From positions 3,224,001-3,288,000 of the forward strand of contig OY760687.1 of NCBI GenBank assembly GCA_963663945.1: a stretch of 64,000 nucleotides of DNA, read 5' to 3'. Origin of the DNA: Bin87 sp963663945. Lineage in GTDB: Bacteria; Chloroflexota; Dehalococcoidia; Lucifugimonadales; UBA3495. Made by a program: the position numbers and the translations under genes. A model generated the notes under the pieces. The model had not been told where the DNA came from. It worked only from the letters and a program-made list of their open reading frames with translations, and did no database searches. Of this stretch, positions 57,909-64,000 are shown in pieces (positions within the stretch are counted from its first letter, which is position 1; the number at the start of each line of letters is the position of its first letter).

Positions 57909-58826
57909 ATGGTCAAGTACTCGTTCCGGTTGCCCAACGCGGACTACCTGGGTTTCCCGGCCTCGGCAAAGGGCATCCTCGACACGGCGATCAAGGCGGA
58001 GGAACTGGGGTTTGACGCGGTGTTCGTCAACGACCACGTGATCGTGGACGACGGGACGCGGAGCGAGCCGTGGCGGCAGGTGTACGACCCGCTGATGTCG
58101 CTCGCCTACGTGGCGTCGCGCACGTCGAAAATCGGGCTGGGCACATCGGTGCTGATCATGCCGTACCGCAACCCGGTGGTGACGGCCAAGATGGTTGCCA
58201 CGCTGGACCAGATGTCCGACGGGCGCGCCATCGTGGGCGTGGGCTCCGGATGGAACGAGATTGAGTACGCCGCGCTGGACGTGCCGCACCGGGAACGCGG
58301 CGCGCGCACCAACGAATACCTGCGGCTGTGGAAGGCGTGCTGGGAGCCCGACCCGGTGTCGTTCAGCGGGCGGTTCTTCTCCTTCGACGGCCTGCACACC
58401 AGCCCCAAGCCGGTGCAGCAGCCGCACCCACCCATCTGGATCGGTGGCTCCAGCCACGCCTCGCTGCGGCGGGCGGCGCGGTTCGCGCAGGTGTGGCAGC
58501 CGACGCCCACGCCGCTGCCGACCCTGGTCAGCAACTGGCAGTACCTGAACGACGTGTCCGCCGAAATCGGACGGGACGAGCCGCCGCGAGTTCGGATGAG
58601 CTTCCGGGTGAACATCAGCAGCATCTCTGGTCATTCCGTCTCGGACAGCGACCGGCCGACGGGCTACGGCACCACCGAGCAGATCGTGTCGGACCTCAAC
58701 CGCTACCGTCAGGAGTCCGGCCTGGACGAGTTCCAGATCAACTGCCACGACTGCGGCGACCTGCAGCAGTTGCTGGACACCATGGACGCGCTGGTGCAGG
58801 ACGTATTTCCGAAGGTGGATGGTTGA
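57909..58826 (+). CDS. Luciferase-like (LLM class) F420/FMN-dependent oxidoreductase
   Basis: 305 residues. AIKAEELGFDAVFVNDHVIVDD, YDPLMSLAYVASRTSKIGLGTSVLIMPYRNPVVTAKMVATLDQMSDGRAIVGVGSGWNEIEY, and HPPIWIGGSSHASLRRAARFAQVWQP match the F420-dependent LLM subgroup. The family oxidises or reduces xenobiotic-like substrates with F420 or FMN. Family expansion of this type is characteristic of SAR202-like genomes. The stop lies at the border of a family A element. Confidence 0.9.
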   Translation: MVKYSFRLPNADYLGFPASAKGILDTAIKAEELGFDAVFVNDHVIVDDGTRSEPWRQVYDPLMSLAYVASRTSKIGLGTSVLIMPYRNPVVTAKMVATLDQMSDGRAIVGVGSGWNEIEYAALDVPHRERGARTNEYLRLWKACWEPDPVSFSGRFFSFDGLHTSPKPVQQPHPPIWIGGSSHASLRRAARFAQVWQPTPTPLPTLVSNWQYLNDVSAEIGRDEPPRVRMSFRVNISSISGHSVSDSDRPTGYGTTEQIVSDLNRYRQESGLDEFQINCHDCGDLQQLLDTMDALVQDVFPKVDG

Positions 58827-58972
58827 AACGCGAATTTGTCAGAATCAGGATTTGCCGGATTTTAGGATTTTCAGGATTGCGTGTTCTGGTCCACTCGACG
58901 GCTCCAATCCTGCCAATCCTCAAATCCTGAAAATCTTGATTCTGATGACTCCCTGTAGCAACGTGTGAATCA
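58821..58972. repeat. Dispersed palindromic element, family A copy 6
   Basis: Core from GTCAGAATCAGGATTTGCCG to AAATCTTGATTCTGAT. The left end overlaps the LLM stop codon, and the right end (ACGTGTGAAT) overlaps the GTG start at 58965. Confidence 0.8.
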
Positions 58973-60152
58973 AGTGAAGGTTTTTCCAACGGAACGTACC
59001 GAAAATCATCGCGTCCTGATGGACGCGGTGGAGAGCGTGCGGGCCACGCTGGAGGCGGGGGCGGAGGAGTCGGAGCGGATTGGCACGCTGGCGCCGGCGT
59101 CGGTGGACGCGCTGTATGAGTCAGGTTTGCTGCGGCTGAAGACGCCACACGCGCTGGGCGGCGCCGAGGCCGACGTGGTGACGCAGCTGGACGTGCTGGA
59201 GGCGGTGAGCCGCATCGATCCGGCCTCGGGCTGGTGCCTGATGATCGGGGCGGCGAGCCTGGGCAGCCTGGGGGCGTTCCTGTCCGACGATGCCATCGAG
59301 GAGATATTCGTCGGCGGCAAGCCGCCCAAGGTCGCCGGAGCGGCCGCGCCCTCCGCCACCGCAACGCGGGTGGACGGCGGTTATCGGGTCACCGGGCACT
59401 GGCGGTTCGGCAGCGGGATCAGGCACGCCGAATGGGTGTCCGCCGGCGCCCGCGTGGTTGCGGACGAACCGGCCGACCATCCGCGGCAGGTCCGGATGGC
59501 GATGCCCAAGCACAAGGTGAAGGTGCATGATAACTGGCAGGTGATGGGGTTGCGGGGCACGGGAAGCTGCGACTTCTCGGTGGACGACCTGTTCGTGCCC
59601 GACGGGTTCGCGTGGGACTCGACGCTGACGGAGCCGAAACGGGGCGGCGCGCTGTACCGCCTGGGCCGGCCGGGTTTTGTGACCAACGAGCACTCGGCCT
59701 TCGCCCTGGGCGTGGCGCGGCGGGCGCTGGACGCGGTGACCGAGGCGGCGGCGTCCAAGACCCGGGGATACAACTCCGCGAACCTGCTGGCGAACCGGGC
59801 GACGTTCCAGCGGGCGATCGGAGAGTGCGACCTGCGCTTGCGGGCGGCGCGTTCGCTGAATGTGGAGATCCTTGAGGAGGCGTGGCAGTCGGTTTGCGAC
59901 GGTCACACTCCGCCGCCTCCGCTGCAGGCGCAGATGCGGAGTTGCGCCACCTACACCACCGACGTGGCCGCAGACGTGACGGCGCAGGCCTTCCGCTACG
60001 GCGGCGGCGAGGCGCTGTTCACGCCCAACATCCTGCAGCAGTGCCTGCGGGACATCAACGCGGCGGCCCAGCACCAGATGGTGAGCGACACGGCCTACGA
60101 GAACCACGGTCAGTTCCTGCTGGGGCTGCCCGACGCGCGGGTGATGGAATAG
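58965..60152 (+). CDS. Acyl-CoA-dehydrogenase-family flavoprotein (HpaH/DszC-like monooxygenase type)
   Basis: 395 residues from GTG 58965, which lies in the end of a repeat element; a GTG at 58974 or an ATG at 59019 are alternatives. LEAVSRIDPASGWCLMIGAASLGSLGAFLSDD, GYRVTGHWRFGSGIRHAEWVSAGA, VMGLRGTGSCDFSVDDLFVPDGF match the two-component flavin monooxygenase (DszC/HpaH-like) branch; catalytic Glu of true dehydrogenases is absent. It may hydroxylate an aromatic or sulfur compound using reduced flavin from a partner. Follows the LLM gene and precedes a lactonase. Confidence 0.88.
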   Translation: MNQVKVFPTERTENHRVLMDAVESVRATLEAGAEESERIGTLAPASVDALYESGLLRLKTPHALGGAEADVVTQLDVLEAVSRIDPASGWCLMIGAASLGSLGAFLSDDAIEEIFVGGKPPKVAGAAAPSATATRVDGGYRVTGHWRFGSGIRHAEWVSAGARVVADEPADHPRQVRMAMPKHKVKVHDNWQVMGLRGTGSCDFSVDDLFVPDGFAWDSTLTEPKRGGALYRLGRPGFVTNEHSAFALGVARRALDAVTEAAASKTRGYNSANLLANRATFQRAIGECDLRLRAARSLNVEILEEAWQSVCDGHTPPPPLQAQMRSCATYTTDVAADVTAQAFRYGGGEALFTPNILQQCLRDINAAAQHQMVSDTAYENHGQFLLGLPDARVME

Positions 60153-60157
60153 CGGAG

Positions 60158-60326
60158 TTCATGCGCGTAGCCGGTTTGCGGCGAGGAACCGTCAGGATCA
60201 GGATTTTCAAGATTTGGGGATTATCAGGATTGGAACCGTTCCGTGATGAAGATCTCCCCATCCTGTCAAATCCTGAAATCCCGTAAATCCTGATTCAGAC
60301 GACTTACCCAAGCAGGCACGCATGAG
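60158..60326. repeat. Dispersed palindromic element, family A copy 7
   Basis: Left end TTCATGCGCGTAGCCGGTTT, right end GCAGGCACGCATGAG. Core from GTCAGGATCAGGATTTTC to ATCCTGATTCAGAC. It starts 6 nt after the stop of the flavoprotein gene, with terminal motif clearly inverted. Confidence 0.85.
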
Positions 60327-60344
60327 ACTAGCGGAGGTGTTGAG

Positions 60345-61376
60345 ATGGCTACCTATCTGTACGTATCGCTGCAGGGGGACGACGTCATCGCCCGGTACGA
60401 TCTGGATCCGGCCACGGGCGGGTTGACGGGGCGGACCGAGTTTGCGCTGGCGGGCATGCCGGCGCCGATGGCGACGGATCCCGGGAAGCGCTATCTATTC
60501 GTGGGGCGACGGCGGCCGGGCGAGTTCGGGCTGACGTCGTACAGCATCGACGGCGGCAGCGGCGATCTCGAGCGGATCAGCGACATCGACCTGGACGGCA
60601 ATCCAGTGCACCTCTTTGTCGACCGCACCGGGAATTACCTGCTGTCGGCCTACTACTACCAGTCGCGGGTGGCAGTGCACGGCTTCGACGGCGACGGGCG
60701 GCTGGACGCGACGCCCATCGAGTGGCGGGAAACGGGGATCGGCGCGCACTACGTGCAGACTGACGCGTCCAACCGCTACGCCTTCGTGCCGCACATCGCC
60801 GAGGGGTCGCAGACGGGGCCCAACGCGATCTTCCAGTTCCGGTTCGACGAGTCGACGGGCCGGCTGACGCCCAACACGCCGGACCGGGCCAACCCCACGT
60901 CGCCCGAGGGGCCGCGGCACATCTGCTTCAACCCCAACCTGGACGTGGTGTACTCGTCCAACGAGCAGGGGTGCAGCGTCACCGCCTACCGGTTCGACGC
61001 CGACGCGGGCACGCTGTCGCCCTTCCAGACGGTGCCGACACTGCCGGAGGATTTCACCGAGCGGAACACCTGCTCGCAGATCCAGATCACGCCGTCGGGC
61101 CGGTTCCTGTACGCGCCCAACCGGGGGCACAACAGCGTGGCCGGCTTCGCCGTCGATAGCCGTGACGGCAGCCTGACCGCCATCGGACGGGTGGCCACCG
61201 AGGCGGTGCCGCGGGCCTTCAGCCTGGACACCACGGGCAGCTACCTGTACGCGTCGGGCCTGGATACCGGGCGGCTGGCGTCCTACCGGGTGAACCAGGA
61301 CAGCGGGGAGCTGGAGCCGCTGGAGGTGTATGACATCGGGCGCGAGCCGATGTGGGTGCTGATCATGGACCTGTGA
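60345..61376 (+). CDS. Lactonase-family beta-propeller protein (6-phosphogluconolactonase-like)
   Basis: 343 residues. Repeated blades with FAVDSRDGSLTAIGRV and AYRFDADAGTLSPFQTVPTL, and PRHICFNPNLDVVYSSNEQG and CSQIQITPSGRFLYAPNRGHNSV are the YvrE/Pgl (cycloisomerase-2/YkgB) family landmarks; seven blades. Members hydrolyse 6-phosphogluconolactone or related lactones. No signal peptide. Follows the LLM and flavoprotein genes, so it may act on a lactone product. Confidence 0.9.
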   Translation: MATYLYVSLQGDDVIARYDLDPATGGLTGRTEFALAGMPAPMATDPGKRYLFVGRRRPGEFGLTSYSIDGGSGDLERISDIDLDGNPVHLFVDRTGNYLLSAYYYQSRVAVHGFDGDGRLDATPIEWRETGIGAHYVQTDASNRYAFVPHIAEGSQTGPNAIFQFRFDESTGRLTPNTPDRANPTSPEGPRHICFNPNLDVVYSSNEQGCSVTAYRFDADAGTLSPFQTVPTLPEDFTERNTCSQIQITPSGRFLYAPNRGHNSVAGFAVDSRDGSLTAIGRVATEAVPRAFSLDTTGSYLYASGLDTGRLASYRVNQDSGELEPLEVYDIGREPMWVLIMDL

Positions 61377-61460
61377 TGGCGCATGGCCGGCAATCGCGGC
61401 TGGATGGTAGTATGGAAGGGCGGTCGACGCGGCCGCCGCTGGTCCATAGGGGCCTCGCGT

Positions 61461-61532
61461 GGGGGCTTAGCTCAGTGGGAGAGCACCTGCTTTGCAAGCA
61501 GGGGGTCACGGGTTCGAATCCCGTAGCCTCCA
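61461..61532 (+). tRNA. tRNA-Ala (anticodon UGC)
   Basis: 72 nt. Acceptor GGGGGCT pairs with AGCCTCC, D arm GCTCAGTGGGAGAGC, anticodon arm CCTGC-TTTGCAA-GCAGG with anticodon UGC, T arm ACGGGTTCGAATCCCGT, and discriminator A. CCA is not encoded (A-C follows). Confidence 0.95.
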
Positions 61533-61559
61533 CTTTTTCGCACGTGACTTCGCGGGAGC

Positions 61560-61991
61560 CTAAGCTTCCAAGTCCAATTGCCTTAGACTCCCGTTCTTCA
61601 GAACCCGATATACGAAAGGCCGCGGCGTAACGCCGACGGCTTCGATCATCCTATCGTAGGCGCTTAGAAAGCACCGCATTTTTTCGTGACCAGGCTTGTC
61701 TCCTCCCCACAAATAGAAGCAGCCTATACCGTGATCTTGGATAGCCTGCCTCTCTAACGGACGTGTGTGGTGATGGCGATCATGTCCAATTACAATCCAT
61801 CCCCGCCTGCCTACTTCAGCCATCCAAAGATCATCTTCCGCTGTCTGGGCAAAGTGCTCTTGATGAATCTCTACTTGCGTGGGCAGACCTAGATCTCGCA
61901 ACCTCCGGGGAAGGAAAATTCCGACATCCCTATCGAAGAAGAAAATCGCATCATCACTGTCAGAAGGTTGGATGAGACCGGCGGCAGTCAT
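61560..61991 (-). CDS. PIN-like toxin (VapC45-like / DUF5615-type)
   Basis: 143 residues. DDAIFFFDRDVGIFLPRRLRDLGLPTQVEIHQEHFAQTAEDDLWMAEVGRRGWIVIGHDRHHHTRP has the acidic residues of the PIN-like RNase fold (D...E...D). Its start is directly next to the partner stop (TGA followed by ATG with no gap), so they are coupled. It lies 27 nt from the tRNA-Ala, convergent. A VapC-like RNase is likely. Confidence 0.75.
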   Translation of the reverse strand: MTAAGLIQPSDSDDAIFFFDRDVGIFLPRRLRDLGLPTQVEIHQEHFAQTAEDDLWMAEVGRRGWIVIGHDRHHHTRPLERQAIQDHGIGCFYLWGGDKPGHEKMRCFLSAYDRMIEAVGVTPRPFVYRVLKNGSLRQLDLEA

Positions 61992-62699
61992 TCAACTCGC
62001 CGCCACCAACTCATCGTCACGAACCCCTTCGAACCTCAACCCGTGAAGCACATCCTCTCCGGCCAAGCCATAATCGGTCTGGATGCTCGGGACCGTTTCC
62101 CCCGCGTCCCAACGACCCTTCAATATCCAGGTAGGGACACCATGGACAGCGGGCACTCCAAATGAGACCCGCGGGTCGATAGAAACAGGGATATTCCTGT
62201 TTACGAGGTGCCAGACCAGGGCGATATCATGCTGATAATCGAACTGCTCAAACCGTTCCGCGACTACTTCCTCCCAGCCCACTTGCCCATCAAGGTCTGC
62301 AGCCACCAGCTTACCAACCTCCGCATCCTCCTCTAGCTCGCGCATCTCGAGCATCAGATGAAAGCCCTCTGTTTTCCATGCGTACTGGGCAAACGGATAC
62401 TCAGAGTTTAACGCGCGCGCCGCATAGGCACGGGCCGTACGAATTTTCTGTAGGGATAGGCCCAGTTTCCTGAACGTAGCTACGAACGCGACTTCGATGA
62501 GCTCGTAGTAAGACAACGGACGACCAGCCTCACGGCCTGGCAGCGCTGCTGGACGATTCAGAGCGCCGCGATGCCAATATCCGACTGTGCGAGTAGCAAT
62601 ACCGGCGTACCGGGCGGCATCTCGGACTGGATATGCCGGGCGATCCAAGCGACGACGCCAGCTAGCGGCATCTTGTAGCGCGTATGTGGCAGACATCAC
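61992..62699 (-). CDS. DUF433/MerR-like HTH antitoxin-like protein
   Basis: 235 residues. N-terminal MerR-like helix-turn-helix: YPVRDAARYAGIATRTVGYWHRG, followed by PLSYYELIEVAFVATFRKLGLSLQKIRTARAYAARALNSEYPFAQYAW. The C-terminus is DUF433: VSIDPRVSFGVPAVHGVPTWILKGRWDAGETVPSIQTDYGL. Such proteins accompany PIN-like toxins (VapB45-type). Co-expressed with the downstream PIN-like gene. An alternative start is Met2. Confidence 0.8.
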   Translation of the reverse strand: MMSATYALQDAASWRRRLDRPAYPVRDAARYAGIATRTVGYWHRGALNRPAALPGREAGRPLSYYELIEVAFVATFRKLGLSLQKIRTARAYAARALNSEYPFAQYAWKTEGFHLMLEMRELEEDAEVGKLVAADLDGQVGWEEVVAERFEQFDYQHDIALVWHLVNRNIPVSIDPRVSFGVPAVHGVPTWILKGRWDAGETVPSIQTDYGLAGEDVLHGLRFEGVRDDELVAAS

Positions 62700-63090
62700 C
62701 CCAGCCTCGTTAATCGGGTCAAGTTACAACATACTCCCCACGAGGATATTTTGGCAAACCTGCCCATTGAGGCGTAACCCCATCCCCAGTGAAAAGCGGA
62801 TTGTCCAGCCCATATCTGATCGCGAACGAAACCGCCAACGATACTCATGGCGCTTGAGTCAATTCCGTGCTCCTGTGCGGCGATCGGTGCAAGCACGGGT
62901 CGTATGGCGTGTTGTCTTCGCGCGACACAATTTTCTCCAGGTGTTAGGCTACGGGCGATTTGCGGCCACGGCCCGGACGTTAGAGCCAGTCACATGACTT
63001 GAGCGGCCGGGCGGTCTGCGCTTCAATTACGACACGCACCTATCGGCATGTAACTGCCAGCAAAGCGTATTCACTGCAGGAGGCCAGAGC
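62700..63090. other. Intergenic stretch
   Basis: About 390 nt between the DUF433 gene and the second GMC gene. No gene supported; AGGAGG at 63078-63083 serves the GMC start. Confidence 0.5.
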
Positions 63091-64000
63091 ATGAGGTACG
63101 ACTATATCGTGGTGGGCGGGGGTTCCGCCGGATGCACCATCGCCAGCCGGCTGTCGGAAGACCCGGACCGTTCCGTGCTGCTGCTGGAGGCGGGGCCGGA
63201 CTATCCGGTCTTTGAGCAACTGCCCGACGACCTGAAGCTGGGCAACAACGTGTGGCTCTCGGCCTACGGGCCGCACAACTGGGGCTACACCGCCCGGATC
63301 ACCGAGGAGCAGGACGACCTGACGATCCCGCGAGGCAAGGCGACGGGCGGTTCCAGCGCGGTGAACGGGCAGGTGCTGTTCCGCGGCATCCCCGAGGACT
63401 ACGACCGCTGGGCCGAGTGGGGCAACGACGAGTGGAGTTTCACCCGGTGCCTGCCCTACTTCAACAAGCTGGAAACCGACCTGGACTTCGGCGGCGACGA
63501 CTTCCACGGCTCCGACGGGCCGGTGCCGGTGCGTCGCGCTCCCCGCAACGAGTGGCTGCCCCATGCCGTGGCCTTCGAGCGGGCGTGCCTTGACGAGGGC
63601 TTTCCGCAGGACGAGGACCAGAACCACCCCGAGTCCACGGGCGTCTCGCCCCGGGCGCGCAACACCATCGACGGCGTGCGCATGAGCATGGCCATCAACT
63701 ACCTGGACATCGCGCGGCACCGGCTGAACCTGACCATACGGGGCGGCGTCACCGCGCGGCGGATCATCTTCGATGCTGGTTCGACCGGCTCACCACGAGC
63801 GGTGGGGGTCGAGGCGGAGAGCGGAGGCGAGGTCTTCACGGTGGAGGGCGGCGAGATCATCGTCAGCAGCGGGGCCGTGGCGTCGCCGCAGTTGCTGATG
63901 CTGTCCGGCGTGGGTCCGGCGGAGCACCTGCGCAGCATGGGCATCCCGGTGGTGCACGACTCCCCGGGCGTGGGCAAGAACCTGCGCGACCATCCTGCGG
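63091..64000 (+). CDS. GMC-family FAD-dependent oxidoreductase, N-terminal 303 residues (cut by window edge)
   Basis: ATG 63091 with AGGAGG 7 nt upstream. YIVVGGGSAGCTIASRLSED, VLLLEAGPDYPVFEQLPDDL, PRGKATGGSSAVNGQVLFRG, IIVSSGAVASPQLLMLSGVGP and HDSPGVGKNLRDHPA follow the GMC pattern. It runs off the window at 64000. Close paralogue of the GMC gene at 40298-41845 (both begin M[KR]YDYIV[IV]G). Probable alcohol oxidation. Confidence 0.9.
   Translation, partial: MRYDYIVVGGGSAGCTIASRLSEDPDRSVLLLEAGPDYPVFEQLPDDLKLGNNVWLSAYGPHNWGYTARITEEQDDLTIPRGKATGGSSAVNGQVLFRGIPEDYDRWAEWGNDEWSFTRCLPYFNKLETDLDFGGDDFHGSDGPVPVRRAPRNEWLPHAVAFERACLDEGFPQDEDQNHPESTGVSPRARNTIDGVRMSMAINYLDIARHRLNLTIRGGVTARRIIFDAGSTGSPRAVGVEAESGGEVFTVEGGEIIVSSGAVASPQLLMLSGVGPAEHLRSMGIPVVHDSPGVGKNLRDHPA

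Noticed and set aside
58965..60152. True acyl-CoA dehydrogenase
   Set aside because: Sequence matches the DszC/HpaH flavin monooxygenase branch and lacks clear catalytic base of dehydrogenases.
1..64000. Insertion sequences, prophage or integrase genes
   Set aside because: No transposase, integrase or phage structural gene was recognised in any frame; mobility signals here are short palindromic repeats only.

Overview
The window looks like a piece of a GC-rich bacterial chromosome, most plausibly a Chloroflexota of the SAR202/Dehalococcoidia-like kind. That placement is inference. It rests on the mix of enolase-superfamily, luciferase-like, GMC, DUF1501/DUF1800, NIPSNAP and asparaginase/PBP genes, on an SCO1664-DUF3090 pair, and on many dispersed intergenic palindromes. 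There is no rRNA and no classical phylogenetic marker other than one tRNA-Ala.

Layout. 1-4.9 kb: an SOS-type mutagenesis cassette (tail of an upstream ORF, ImuB-like, DnaE2). 4.9-6.6: an orphan sensor histidine kinase. 6.8-8.2: BioY and an MBL-fold hydrolase. 8.5-10.5: two LolD/MacB-type ABC ATPases with no permease beside them. 10.7-11.6: ArsM with a Cys-rich segment. 11.7-14.1: a coiled-coil protein with a PD-(D/E)XK-like end, an enolase-superfamily enzyme and a NIPSNAP protein. 14.2-18.8: small housekeeping/accessory genes on the minus strand (PPOX, GNAT, Uma2, a conserved unknown, DinB-like, membrane protein, two HEPN/PaREP1-like). 18.8-21.5: two paralogous MFS transporters. 21.6-27.8: a decaying accessory zone with an array of 88-bp tandem repeats, a frameshifted COG2865 regulator, a frameshifted receptor (periplasmic-binding-protein) gene, truncated remnants of both the receptor and asparaginase, and an intact asparaginase.

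28-36 kb: a membrane-anchored unknown, cyclophilin, MFS, then an alpha/beta-hydrolase, DUF2283-like, enoyl-CoA hydratase and nitroreductase run, a CAP-domain secreted protein and two membrane proteins. 36.4-41.8: a minus-strand run GMC oxidoreductase, DUF1800, NHL propeller, DUF1501. 42-44.2: HicBA, SGNH hydrolase, YkgJ-type cysteine cluster protein, Lin0512-family protein. 44.7-47.5: modABC. 47.8-49.7: HAD phosphatase, SCO1664 and DUF3090 pair. 49.7-51.1: a gene-poor 1.3-kb stretch. 51.1-52.8: gcvT-gcvH. 53-57.8: an acidic unknown, PPOX, two signal-less PBP2-fold proteins, and a small protein coupled to a HEPN protein. 57.9-61.4: luciferase-like oxidoreductase, acyl-CoA-dehydrogenase-like flavoprotein, lactonase propeller. 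61.5: tRNA-Ala(UGC), followed by a PIN-like/DUF433 toxin-antitoxin-like pair. 63.1 to the end: a second GMC oxidoreductase, cut by the window edge.

The most unusual material is non-coding. Seven copies of a ~150-170 bp palindromic element sit between genes, several ending in a shared inverted terminal motif, and that same motif also flanks an unrelated palindromic core. There is also the 88-bp array between a broken regulator and the MFS pair, and the duplicated and broken asparaginase/receptor neighbourhood.
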